From NCBI RefSeq assembly GCF_026283955.1, contig NZ_JAPDPE010000007.1:1-64000 (forward strand): a DNA stretch of 64,000 bases, given 5' to 3'. The position numbers and the translations under genes were made by a program. The notes under the pieces were generated by a model. The model was not told where the DNA came from. It searched no databases and saw only the letters and a program-made list of their open reading frames with translations. Positions 9,209 through 18,011 of the stretch are shown piece after piece; position 1 is the stretch's first letter; every line of letters begins with the position of its first letter. The DNA is from Dyella silvatica. GTDB lineage: Bacteria > Pseudomonadota > Gammaproteobacteria > Xanthomonadales > Rhodanobacteraceae.

Positions 9209-11755
9209 TTAAGGCGCTGTCGAGGTAAGTAAGCGTTGGCGCTCAAACAGGAGTTTTTCGAAGCCTGGGGGGGGCAGCGGCCTGCAGAAAAGGTAACCCT
9301 GCAGCTCATCGCAATGGTTGGCCTGAAGAAAGCGCAGGTGCTGTTCGATCTCCACGCCTTCAGCTACCACACCGCGCTTAAGCCGGTGCGCCATCTCGAT
9401 CGTGGTACGGACAATCGCCTCATCGTCCGGGTCTACCCCAATATTGCGCACGAAACTTTGGTCGATCTTGATCCGATCGGCCGGCAATTTGCGCAGATAA
9501 TCCAACGAAGCCGCACCGGTACCGAAGTCGTCGATGGCGATGCGGCAACCCAATCGCCGCAGCCCCTGCAGGTTCTCGACCAGATTGGGGGCCGCCTTGA
9601 TGCTGATGCTTTCGGTAACTTCCATTTCCAGCAAATTGGCGTCCAGCCCGGTCTCGTCCAGCACTCTGGAGACTATTTCCAGCAGATTGGATTGCATCAG
9701 CTGCACCGCCGACAGGTTCACGCCCAGGCGCAGACGCAAGCCAAACTGACGCTCCCATGCCTCGGCCTGGCGACAGGCGGTGCGCAGCACCCATTCGCCA
9801 ATCGAGATGATCAGGCCGGTTTCCTCCGCCAGGGGGATGAAAAAACCCGGGCCGATAAAACCCAGTTCTGGGTGCTCCCAGCGCACCAGGGCCTCCATCC
9901 CGACGATGTCTTCGCTTACTGCATCAACCTGCGGCTGGTAGAACACGCGCAACTCGCCGTTATGCTCAGCGTGGCGCAGGCGAGATTTCAACGCCAGATT
10001 CTGCTGCTGGGCCTGCTCGGTACTTACCTCGTAAATCTGGAAGTTGTTACGCCCCAGACTCTTGGCTGCGTACATCGCCTCATCGGCGTGCTTGAGTAGG
10101 GTTTCCGCATCAGTGGCGTCGTCGGGGAAAAAACTGACGCCGATCGACGCGGTAATTTGCAGTTCGGTACCGTCATCGATACGTAAAGGCGCCTCCATCA
10201 CTTGAACGATTTTCTCAGCAATGCGCAGCACGTCTTCGCTTTTCACGATATGCCGCAGGATCACGATGAACTCGTCCCCGGCATACCTGGCGACCGTATC
10301 GGAGGCGCGAACGCTTCCGCGCAAGCGCTGCGTCGTGGTCACCAACACCTGATCGCCAATACTGTGCCCAAGCGTGTCGTTAATCGTCTTGAAGCGGTCC
10401 AGGTCGACGAACAACATGGCAAAGCACTCACCCGTGCGATTGGCCTCACGGATGACCATGTCCAGGCGGTCGTTGAACAACAAACGGTTTGGCAACCCGG
10501 TGAGCGCGTCGATCAGGCCCTCCGCGCGCCCTTGCTCTCGCGTGCGGCGCAGCTCCAGCGCATGCGCGAAACGGGCAGCCGCGCAGCGCAGGACCGGCTC
10601 GAGAATCTTTAGCTCACCAAAGGGCCGGCGACTGCCTGCCAATAATGCCCCCAGCACGCTGCGCCGCTCGTCCAAAAGAGGAATGCCGGCAAAACCACTC
10701 AGCTTGAGCTGATCGAGTAATGGGTCCACCGCCGCCAGGCGCCCGGCATCACTCTGGTGCAGCATGGCCTGACCAGCCAGCACCAGGCGCAAGGAACTTT
10801 GCAGGCCAGGGCCAGGCCAAGCCAACTCAGCGCCGCGCCACAGCTGCACTAGTTGAGCTGGCGCACCACTATCTTCGGGTCGGGCAAACCAGACAGCCAG
10901 ATAATCCAGGCCCAGTTCCTCGTAGAGCAAATGCGCGGTCGTCGCCAGACCATCGTTGTCGTTGCTGGAACCGAAGATACGTGCAACCAGCGGCAGCGCC
11001 ACCTCCGCTCGCACATAAGCGCGATCGCTACGAAAGACCATCGCCACGGCCTCGCGGCCGCTGTGACGTATCCGCCTTGCACTGACCTCACCGCTATCGA
11101 AACCGTGCACCGAGCGCCGGCGACAAACATGCCAATGCCGGGGATTTTCAACCAGGGACTGCGTAGCTACCCCATCGTCGATAGGCAGTACTTCGTGCAG
11201 CGGCAGCTCAAGTAAGCCTGCGGCGGGCAAGCCGCTATGCCGAATCAAGGCCGGACTCAACTCAAGCACCCGGTCACGCACAGGGTCGGCAATCAACCAT
11301 TCGTTATCGATGTCTTCGAAAGCGAATCGATAATCCCAGGTCTCAGCCGCGGATGTTGAGGCTTGCCCAGCCTGCGGCTCGGTGCGCTGCAGCCAGCGCC
11401 AGCGCGCAATGAGCTCGCTATCGATTTGCGAAGCGTGAAGCCAATCGAATACCCCTGCGGGCAGCTGGGCTGGTTTTACCGTGGCATCTGCTGTCAGCAC
11501 GGCGATCAACGGTGCGTCGGCACATGCCGACAGGCGCCGCAATGACTCGACACTGGCCAGTGCGTCGCGGCCATTCCCGGCAAACACCACGACGATAAGC
11601 GAAAGCGGCGGCCGCCCGTCCAACAAGACGCTTGCGTGAGCCGCATCTTTAGCCAGATGAACCGTGAGGTGCCCCTCCCGATCCATGATCTCGAACAGCG
11701 CCCGGCGCAGCTCACGCTGGGCAGCGACCACGAGAATGCCTGCATGGGTCGTCAT
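9209..11755 (-). CDS. Multi-domain GGDEF/EAL cyclic-di-GMP protein
   Basis: An 848-residue signalling protein that probably makes and/or degrades cyclic-di-GMP. An N-terminal response-regulator-like region (GILVVAAQRELRRALFEIM, about 1-120) is followed by a PAS-like segment and a GAF-like region (about 250-410). The diguanylate cyclase domain (DALTGLPNRLLFNDRL, with RYAGDEF as the active-site loop, AGDEF variant) is followed by an EAL phosphodiesterase domain (GMEALVRWEHPELG, DDFGTG, KIDQSF). No membrane segment is seen. I chose MTTHAGILVV at 11755, which lies just after the upstream gene; the longer frame to 11821 would overlap that gene. Both catalytic domains look intact, so net activity cannot be called. 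Confidence 0.9.
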   Translation of the reverse strand: MTTHAGILVVAAQRELRRALFEIMDREGHLTVHLAKDAAHASVLLDGRPPLSLIVVVFAGNGRDALASVESLRRLSACADAPLIAVLTADATVKPAQLPAGVFDWLHASQIDSELIARWRWLQRTEPQAGQASTSAAETWDYRFAFEDIDNEWLIADPVRDRVLELSPALIRHSGLPAAGLLELPLHEVLPIDDGVATQSLVENPRHWHVCRRRSVHGFDSGEVSARRIRHSGREAVAMVFRSDRAYVRAEVALPLVARIFGSSNDNDGLATTAHLLYEELGLDYLAVWFARPEDSGAPAQLVQLWRGAELAWPGPGLQSSLRLVLAGQAMLHQSDAGRLAAVDPLLDQLKLSGFAGIPLLDERRSVLGALLAGSRRPFGELKILEPVLRCAAARFAHALELRRTREQGRAEGLIDALTGLPNRLLFNDRLDMVIREANRTGECFAMLFVDLDRFKTINDTLGHSIGDQVLVTTTQRLRGSVRASDTVARYAGDEFIVILRHIVKSEDVLRIAEKIVQVMEAPLRIDDGTELQITASIGVSFFPDDATDAETLLKHADEAMYAAKSLGRNNFQIYEVSTEQAQQQNLALKSRLRHAEHNGELRVFYQPQVDAVSEDIVGMEALVRWEHPELGFIGPGFFIPLAEETGLIISIGEWVLRTACRQAEAWERQFGLRLRLGVNLSAVQLMQSNLLEIVSRVLDETGLDANLLEMEVTESISIKAAPNLVENLQGLRRLGCRIAIDDFGTGAASLDYLRKLPADRIKIDQSFVRNIGVDPDDEAIVRTTIEMAHRLKRGVVAEGVEIEQHLRFLQANHCDELQGYLFCRPLPPPGFEKLLFERQRLLTSTAP

Positions 11756-11763
11756 CAAGGACG

Positions 11764-12258
11764 TCAGAGCAGCCAGCGGCCGTCGCGCAAGCGCGGCCGC
11801 AGCTCTGGCTTGAGCGCACAATCGAGCCGCACAATCACATCACTCAGGCTATTGATGAGCCCGGCGGGGGCATCCAGCAAGACGACCCGGCGCACGTGCC
11901 CCGTTTGTACCCGCGCCAATTGGCGTAGCAAATTAAGGTCGACCGGAAGCAACGGTTGCTGCAGCCCCTGCAACAAATACACACCAAAATGGATACTTTG
12001 TTGCACCAAACGTAGAACCTGACCCAGCCGCTGGCTGCCGGGCACACGTGCGTGGGCCTCTCGCAGGCTATCGAGCCCGATCTCCGGCTGCCACAGATAA
12101 ACCGATTGCCCGGAATGCCGCACCAATGTTCTGAGCTGATCGATCAGCACCTCGGAGTCGCCCCCTTCAAGCACCACCAAGCTACCGGGGGCAGCAAGGA
12201 TGCTCTCGAAAATCTCGGCGCCGGTCTGGATGGGTGCAGTGGTTAGGGTCATGTCCAT
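11764..12258 (-). CDS. Unknown protein coupled to the GGDEF/EAL gene
   Basis: A 164-residue soluble protein I do not recognise. It reads as alternating beta-strand and helix (GSLVVLEGGDSEVLIDQL, SVYLWQPEIGLDSLRE, VRRVVLLDAPAGL), which could be a P-loop-like or ParA/RecA-like fold, but no Walker A motif is present. It ends eight bases before the GGDEF/EAL gene, so the two are probably cotranscribed and may act together. Confidence 0.7.
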   Translation of the reverse strand: MDMTLTTAPIQTGAEIFESILAAPGSLVVLEGGDSEVLIDQLRTLVRHSGQSVYLWQPEIGLDSLREAHARVPGSQRLGQVLRLVQQSIHFGVYLLQGLQQPLLPVDLNLLRQLARVQTGHVRRVVLLDAPAGLINSLSDVIVRLDCALKPELRPRLRDGRWLL

Positions 12259-12517
12259 CGCGACGTAAAGTACGCACTCTCCAGGGAATCACAATAGCGG
12301 CATGCAAGCCTCGGGCTAATCACCGCTCAATTCCATGCGTCAGTGCACAAGAGCTGAAACGATTAGGCCCACACGGCAAGGTGTGCCCGACGGCCGGTCC
12401 TGGATAGCATCTCACTTTTACAGAATTTTCATGAGTGGGCCGCCGGTGCCCAGTGTCTCGCAATCATCGCTACGGGAAGGTATGGTGCAACGATTCTCAG
12501 CCACGCTTTATATCCCT

Positions 12518-14614
12518 ATGTTCGAAGGATTGCGCTTCAATCACTGGAAAACGAGCCTGGATGACAGTGGCATTGTCACCCTGTCCCTTGACCGGGCCGA
12601 AAGCAACGTCAATGCCATCTCGCGCGCCGTGCTCGACGAATTGGGCCAGATCGTCGAGCGACTGGCTATCGAGAAGCCGGCCGGGGTACTTATCCACTCG
12701 GCCAAGCCGTTCGGGTTTGCCGTAGGCGCCGACGTCAAAGAGTTCGTCGAATACGCCAAACACGGCACGGTGCTCGAAAACATCGAGAACGGTCAACGCG
12801 TGTACGAAGCGCTGGCGCGCCTGCCCTGCCCTACGATCGCAGCGATACACGGCGCCTGCATGGGTGGCGGTACCGAGCTGATCCTGGCTTGCCGTCAACG
12901 CATTGCGGTAGATGACGACAACACCCGAATTGGTCTGCCCGAAGTCATGCTGGGCATTCACCCGGGCTGGGGTGGTACGGCACGCCTGCCAAGGCTGATT
13001 GGCGCCACCGATGCTTTACCGGTCATGCTTACCGGTAAAGCGCTGTCTGCCAAGCGGGCGTTGGCCCTGGGCGTGGTTGACCGGCTCGCGGCAGCCAATG
13101 AGTTACTGGCCGAAGCTCGCAGCCTGTTGCGTCGCCCGCAGGTACGTCCGTTGGCTTTGCGCGCCAAAGCCTGGGCCACCAATCTGTGGCCGGTACGTCA
13201 ACTGCTGGCGCCAATGGTGCTTAAGCAGACCGCCGCCAAAGTGCGCAAAGAACATTATCCCGCGCCCTTCGCCATGATCGAGCTGTGGCGGCGAGGCGGC
13301 TCCAGCATCCAGCAAAGGCTGAAACTGGAGGCACGCTCCGTCGCCAAGCTGGCCGAAACCAGTACGGCGCAGAACCTGATCCGGGTGTTTTTTCTACAAG
13401 AACGCCTGAAGGGTCAAGGCAGTGGCGCAGAACACGGCATCGAACATGTGCATGTCGTCGGCGCCGGTGTCATGGGTGGCGATATTGCGGCATGGATCGC
13501 CCTGAAAGGCTTTCAGGTCACCCTGCAAGATCGCGAGATGAAATACATTCAGCCCGCTCTTGATCGTGCACAACAGCTATACGAAAAGAAGCTCAAGGCG
13601 CCCGTAAAAGTCGAGGCCGCGGTCGCCCGACTACGCGCAGACGTCGACGGCAACGGCGTGAGCTCGGCAGATCTGGCGATCGAGGCTATTTTCGAAAACG
13701 CTGAAGCCAAGCACGCGCTCTACGCCATCATCGAGCCGCAGTTTCAGGCGACAGAAATCCTTGCCAGCAACACCTCCAGCATCCCGCTCGACGAGTTGCG
13801 CCACGGCCTGACATCACCACAGCGCTTTCTGGGCCTGCACTTTTTCAACCCCGTCGCACAGATGCCGCTGGTTGAAGTGGTGCGCCACGATCAGCTGGAT
13901 CCGGCGATCGAGAAACGGGCATTGGCCTTCTGCAAGGCACTGGGCAAATTGCCGGTGGCGGTTAAAGGCACGCCTGGGTTTCTGGTCAATCGCATTCTGA
14001 TGCCGTATCTGCTTGAGGCTATCCGCCTGTACAGCGAAGGTGTGCCTGGCCCGGTGCTGGACAAGGAAGCAAAGAAGTTCGGCATGCCGATGGGACCGAT
14101 CGAACTAGCCGACACGGTTGGCCTGGATGTCTGCGCCTCGGTGGGTAAAGAACTGGCCCCCTTCCTCGGCCTGGAATTGCCTGCGGGGCTGGAGGACAAA
14201 CTGCAAAACGGCAAGCGTGGCAAGAAAGACGGCCAGGGCTTGTACATATGGCAAGAAGGCAAGCCGCTGAAACCCGAAGTGGATCCGGATTACGTCACGC
14301 CGCCCGACTTGCAGGACCGAATGATTCTGCCCATGGTGAATGAGGCCGTGGCCTGCCTCAATGAAGGCGTCGTTGATGACGCCGAGCTACTGGATGCCGG
14401 GGTGATCTTCGGCACTGGCTTCGCACCATTCCGCGGCGGCCCGATCCAGTATTTGCGCGCCGAGGGCGTTAGCGTCATCAAGAGCAAATTAGAGACTCTG
14501 GCCCAACGATACGGCGAACGCTTCTCGCCAAAAAGCGGATGGGACCACCCTGCGCTCACACAAAGCGGCTTCGATTTACCTGCCCGTCCACCGACATCAT
14601 CCGACAGTCACTGA
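12518..14614 (+). CDS. fadB: 3-hydroxyacyl-CoA dehydrogenase / enoyl-CoA hydratase (FadB/FadJ-like)
   Basis: A bifunctional beta-oxidation enzyme. The N-terminal crotonase domain (about 1-190) has the oxyanion-hole region GACMGGGTELILACR and the second glutamate site GLPEVMLGIHPGWGGTARLP. The NAD-binding dehydrogenase domain starts near residue 305 with VVGAGVMGGDIAAWIAL and contains HFFNPVAQMPLVEVV. C-terminal dehydrogenase repeats follow (FLVNRILMPYL). From ATG 12518 the protein has 698 residues, typical of the family. Upstream in-frame starts at 12482 and 12335 give unlikely extensions. No thiolase (fadA) gene is adjacent. FadB versus FadJ cannot be settled. Confidence 0.92.
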   Translation: MFEGLRFNHWKTSLDDSGIVTLSLDRAESNVNAISRAVLDELGQIVERLAIEKPAGVLIHSAKPFGFAVGADVKEFVEYAKHGTVLENIENGQRVYEALARLPCPTIAAIHGACMGGGTELILACRQRIAVDDDNTRIGLPEVMLGIHPGWGGTARLPRLIGATDALPVMLTGKALSAKRALALGVVDRLAAANELLAEARSLLRRPQVRPLALRAKAWATNLWPVRQLLAPMVLKQTAAKVRKEHYPAPFAMIELWRRGGSSIQQRLKLEARSVAKLAETSTAQNLIRVFFLQERLKGQGSGAEHGIEHVHVVGAGVMGGDIAAWIALKGFQVTLQDREMKYIQPALDRAQQLYEKKLKAPVKVEAAVARLRADVDGNGVSSADLAIEAIFENAEAKHALYAIIEPQFQATEILASNTSSIPLDELRHGLTSPQRFLGLHFFNPVAQMPLVEVVRHDQLDPAIEKRALAFCKALGKLPVAVKGTPGFLVNRILMPYLLEAIRLYSEGVPGPVLDKEAKKFGMPMGPIELADTVGLDVCASVGKELAPFLGLELPAGLEDKLQNGKRGKKDGQGLYIWQEGKPLKPEVDPDYVTPPDLQDRMILPMVNEAVACLNEGVVDDAELLDAGVIFGTGFAPFRGGPIQYLRAEGVSVIKSKLETLAQRYGERFSPKSGWDHPALTQSGFDLPARPPTSSDSH

Positions 14615-14631
14615 CGGCATCCTGAGCAAAC

Positions 14632-14659
14632 AAAACGCCCGGTCTAAACCGGGCGTTTT
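14632..14659. terminator. Bidirectional terminator
   Basis: AAAACGCCCGG and CCGGGCGTTTT form an 11-bp stem with a 6-base loop and A/T flanks on both sides. It lies between the convergent fadB-like and DUF2058 genes and can serve both. Confidence 0.9.
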
Positions 14660-14693
14660 CGTTAGCGCCATACCCTGCACCACGTACGGCGTG

Positions 14694-15284
14694 TCACCAC
14701 ATCAAATCGTCCGGCACACCGTCGTCACCCACCCCGGCAGCGCCCGGTTCGACCAATAACGCCAATTGCTGCGCATCAATATCGCGCACCTGCTCGGCGA
14801 TTTCCCGGCTGACCAGCATGTAGCGCCCGGCCTGCTGCACCACGCCAAGTTCGCCCGCAGTCAACGCTGCCAACTGGGCGGTATCGACATGCATACGGCG
14901 GATCTTTCCGCCGTACTCAAAATGACGAACCTGATCGGCATCCGCCTTGTTCAGAGCATTGCCGAGCAACAACTGATGAATCTTCTGCTTGCGCTCGCGT
15001 TTGATTCGCGCCAGCTCGGCGGCCTCTTGCTCTGCGCGCTTACGCTCGCCAGCTTCGGTCTGGGCACGGATCGCATAGGCCTTGGCCAGGTCGATCTCGT
15101 CCTGGCTTTTGCGTGGAGCGTGGTCCTTATTAGGCGGTCGGGCACCCTGCGACTTGCCGTTGCCGCCCTGAGGTTTGCTGCCTTTGTATGGCGGCTTGCC
15201 TCCTTGATGCGGCGGGCGTTTTTGCTCGGTGACCTGTTTGACGATACCGCTTTTTAGCAGTTGATCGCGCAGGGATTCGGCCAT
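14694..15284 (-). CDS. DUF2058 (YaiL-like) protein
   Basis: A 196-residue basic protein. The N-terminus MAESLRDQLLKSGIV followed by a long Lys/Gly/Gln-rich segment (about 20-65), and a C-terminal region with HFEYGGKIRRMHVD and QLAALTAGELGVV, are typical of DUF2058. Family members are nucleoid- or ribosome-associated by annotation only, and the function is unproven. It stands alone between a terminator and slyX. Confidence 0.85.
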   Translation of the reverse strand: MAESLRDQLLKSGIVKQVTEQKRPPHQGGKPPYKGSKPQGGNGKSQGARPPNKDHAPRKSQDEIDLAKAYAIRAQTEAGERKRAEQEAAELARIKRERKQKIHQLLLGNALNKADADQVRHFEYGGKIRRMHVDTAQLAALTAGELGVVQQAGRYMLVSREIAEQVRDIDAQQLALLVEPGAAGVGDDGVPDDLMW

Positions 15285-15326
15285 GGTCGGAACTCGTTAG
15301 CGTTAAATAGTAGCGTTGAACAAAGA

Positions 15327-15545
15327 TCAATAATGTGGAGGCGGCGGCTCATTATGCGGGTCGTCCCCGTGAGACAAACGCATCGACGAAAGCTCGTTTC
15401 GCAAATCGTGAATCAAACGCTCCAACATGGCGATACGCTGTGATTGATCGGCATCGGCGTTAGCCAAGGCACTCACCGTATCGTCGATGAAAGTGAGCCG
15501 CACTTCCAGCTCGGTCAGACGTTGATCCAATGACAGCTCGGACAC
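15327..15545 (-). CDS. slyX: SlyX family protein
   Basis: A 72-residue coiled-coil protein (LDQRLTELEVRLTFIDDTV ... RIAMLERLIHDLR) ending in the proline/histidine-rich PPPPHY typical of SlyX. The start is GTG at 15545, two bases after the ugd stop. The longer frame upstream would run inside ugd. Function is unknown. Confidence 0.85.
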   Translation of the reverse strand: MSELSLDQRLTELEVRLTFIDDTVSALANADADQSQRIAMLERLIHDLRNELSSMRLSHGDDPHNEPPPPHY

Positions 15546-15547
15546 GA

Positions 15548-16888
15548 TCAAGCCCTCAAACTGCGGCCACGGCCGATGCCGTAGTACGCCAGACCGGCCT
15601 CTTCCACCTGAGCCGGGTCGTACAGATTGCGTCCATCGAAAATAGCCGGGGTGGCCAGGGCGGCGCGGATACGGTTGAAATCGGGACTGCGGAACGCTTT
15701 CCACTCGGTGACGATCGCCAGCACATCCGCGCCTTCCAGCGCCTGATAGGCGCTATCGCACAACTGCAAATTTGGCTGTCCTGCATAAAGGCGCCGGGTT
15801 TCTTCGGCGGCCTGCGGATCAAAAGCACGTACCTTGGCCCCCGCCTCCCATAGTGCCGCCATCAGATAACGGCTGGAGGCCTCACGCATATCGTCGGTGT
15901 TCGGCTTGAACGCCAACCCCCATAGCGCCACGGTCTTACCGGCAAGATGGCCGTCAAGGTGACGCGAGATAAGCTCGAACAATTTGCTTTTTTGATCGTG
16001 ATTGACCGACTCAACCGCATTGAGCAAACGCGCGTTGTAGCCCACATCACGTGCCGTACGCTCCAGCGCCTGCACGTCCTTGGGGAAACAGGAGCCACCG
16101 TAACCCGCGCCTGGATAAATAAAGTGGTAGCCGATACGTGGGTCGGAACCGATACCTTGCCGCACCAGCTCCACATCGGCGCCTACCCGCTCGGCGATGT
16201 TGGCAATCTCATTCATAAAGCTGATCTTGGTCGCCAGCATGGCGTTTGCCGCGTACTTGGTCAGCTCAGCCGAACGCTCATCCATCACCACGGTGCGTTC
16301 ATGGTTACGATTGAACGGTGCGTATAGCTTGCGCAACATACCCACTGCTCGCTCACTCGAGCTACCGATGATGATCCGATCCGGACGCAGGCAATCCTCG
16401 ACCGCATCACCTTCTTTCAAAAACTCGGGGTTCGACACGACGTCGAATTCAACCGTTGCGCTTCGCGCCGCCAGCTCGGCCGCCACGGCATTCCTTACGC
16501 GATCGGCGGTCCCTACCGGCACGGTGGATTTGTTCACCACCACGGCGTAGCAGTCCAGGTGCTGGCCAATGCTTTTGGCTACACCGAGCACATACTGCAA
16601 ATCAGCACTGCCATCCTCATCAGGTGGCGTACCAACGGCAATGAAAATGATTTGCCCATGAGCAATGGCGGGCAATGGATCCGTAGTGAAATCGAGCTGA
16701 CCGCTAGCGTGATTTCGCTTGACGATCGCCTCCAGCCCCGGCTCGTAGATCGGGATTTCGCCTCGTTTCAAGCGCTCGATCTTCGCCTGGTCGATATCGA
16801 CACAGACCACGTGATTGCCCATTTCAGCCATGCACGCACCAGTAACCAGCCCCACATAGCCGGTGCCGAAAACGGTGATATTCATCAT
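15548..16888 (-). CDS. ugd: UDP-glucose 6-dehydrogenase
   Basis: Oxidises UDP-glucose to UDP-glucuronate for exopolysaccharide or lipid A sugar synthesis. The 446-residue length is typical. The N-terminal NAD site reads [11 protein letters not shown], the central part contains the catalytic cysteine in [11 protein letters not shown] (about residue 262), and the C-terminal domain has [15 protein letters not shown]. The second Met codon is an equally good start. No polysaccharide genes are adjacent. It is followed directly by slyX. Confidence 0.96.
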   Translation of the reverse strand: MMNITVFGTGYVGLVTGACMAEMGNHVVCVDIDQAKIERLKRGEIPIYEPGLEAIVKRNHASGQLDFTTDPLPAIAHGQIIFIAVGTPPDEDGSADLQYVLGVAKSIGQHLDCYAVVVNKSTVPVGTADRVRNAVAAELAARSATVEFDVVSNPEFLKEGDAVEDCLRPDRIIIGSSSERAVGMLRKLYAPFNRNHERTVVMDERSAELTKYAANAMLATKISFMNEIANIAERVGADVELVRQGIGSDPRIGYHFIYPGAGYGGSCFPKDVQALERTARDVGYNARLLNAVESVNHDQKSKLFELISRHLDGHLAGKTVALWGLAFKPNTDDMREASSRYLMAALWEAGAKVRAFDPQAAEETRRLYAGQPNLQLCDSAYQALEGADVLAIVTEWKAFRSPDFNRIRAALATPAIFDGRNLYDPAQVEEAGLAYYGIGRGRSLRA

Positions 16889-16970
16889 CGAGGAGAATGT
16901 CTCATGAGCAAGAACCGGGGATTTTAGCAGGCGACGCCGGCAAGCATCGCGCTTGTATGTGTCGCTTGCA

Positions 16971-17003
16971 AAACAAACGGGGCGCGAATCGCTTCGCGCC
17001 CCG
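16971..17003 (-). terminator. Terminator after the FKBP gene
   Basis: An 11-bp perfect stem (CGGGGCGCGAA / TTCGCGCCCCG) with a 4-base loop. On the minus strand it is followed by TTTGTTTT. It lies between the FKBP stop (17051) and ugd. Confidence 0.8.
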
Positions 17004-17050
17004 TCGCTATACCTATACAGTGAAGCTGACCAGCGTTAAGCCGAATGGGC

Positions 17051-17830
17051 TTACTTGCCGGCGCCTGCAGCACCAGCCTGGTCGCCGCCAGCTGGCGTCG
17101 GGCCGGTCTTGACCAAGGTCACGTCGAAAATGATCGTCGCATTCGGCGGAAAGCCGTTCTGCGGCTGGGCACCGTAAGCAATATTCGACGGGATGACCAA
17201 CTTGTAGTGGCCGCCGGTCTGCATCAACTGCAGGCCTTCACGGAAACCCGGGATCACGCCAGCGAGCGGGATCGAAGCCGGACCACCACCTTCGTGCTTG
17301 GCCGAATTGTCGAACTCTTCGCCATTGACGAAGCTACCGACGTAGTTGATCTGGACCGTGTCGTTCGGACCCGGACGTGCGCCGGTGCCCTGGCTGATCA
17401 CCTGGTACTGCAGGCCCGAAGCCGTGGTCTTCACGCCCGCTGCGGACTTGTTCTTGGCCAGGTAAGCGTCGCCTTCGCTCTTGTTCTTGCTGGAGACCTG
17501 GGTGTACTCAGCCTTGGCCTTGGCCTGCAGCTGGGACACGAAAGCTTCTTTCGTCGACTTGTATTCGGCTTCGCTCATGGTCGGCTTTTGGCCGGAGAGA
17601 GCAGACTGCACTGCCTTGCCAACGATGGCCGGATCCACTTCGTCGCGCACGATCGGCGGCAACGAGCTGGCCAAATCCCAACCAACGACATAGCTGGCTT
17701 TGTTCTTGTCAACCGTGCCTGCAGCAGCAGCGCCACCGGCCTTGGCAGCCTGAGCGTGCACGCCAACAGTCATACCCAGCGCCACAGCCAATGCGGCCGC
17801 CGTTAGCGTGGGACGCAGAAAATGCTTCAT
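17051..17830 (-). CDS. fkpA: Periplasmic FKBP-type peptidyl-prolyl isomerase (FkpA/Mip-like)
   Basis: A folding catalyst in the periplasm. From ATG 17830 (GGGAG eight bases upstream) the protein has 259 residues. It has a signal peptide (MKHFLRPTLTAAALAVALG... to VHAQ), a helical dimerisation region (about 35-135) and a C-terminal FKBP domain with VQINYVGSFVNGEEFDNS, IPGFREGLQLM and YGAQPQNGFPPNATIIFDV. The extreme C-terminus is Gly/Ala-rich. Confidence 0.92.
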   Translation of the reverse strand: MKHFLRPTLTAAALAVALGMTVGVHAQAAKAGGAAAAGTVDKNKASYVVGWDLASSLPPIVRDEVDPAIVGKAVQSALSGQKPTMSEAEYKSTKEAFVSQLQAKAKAEYTQVSSKNKSEGDAYLAKNKSAAGVKTTASGLQYQVISQGTGARPGPNDTVQINYVGSFVNGEEFDNSAKHEGGGPASIPLAGVIPGFREGLQLMQTGGHYKLVIPSNIAYGAQPQNGFPPNATIIFDVTLVKTGPTPAGGDQAGAAGAGK

Positions 17831-18011
17831 GTGAAACTCCCTCATATTGAATGTCCCGGTGCCACCGGACGGGCCTCCCCGATGGAGGCAGCACGCGCAT
17901 TGTGCGGCGCCTTTCCTGTCTTAGCAACGAGCAAGCGCTTCGACATGAACTCATATCAAAGGTTCGTGACGAAATCGAGAATCGCTGATTTTTACGATTG
18001 GCCCGTGAAAA

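Noticed and set aside
12335-12517. N-terminal extension of the FadB-like protein
   Set aside because: The extension has no family resemblance and no better ribosome site than 12518.
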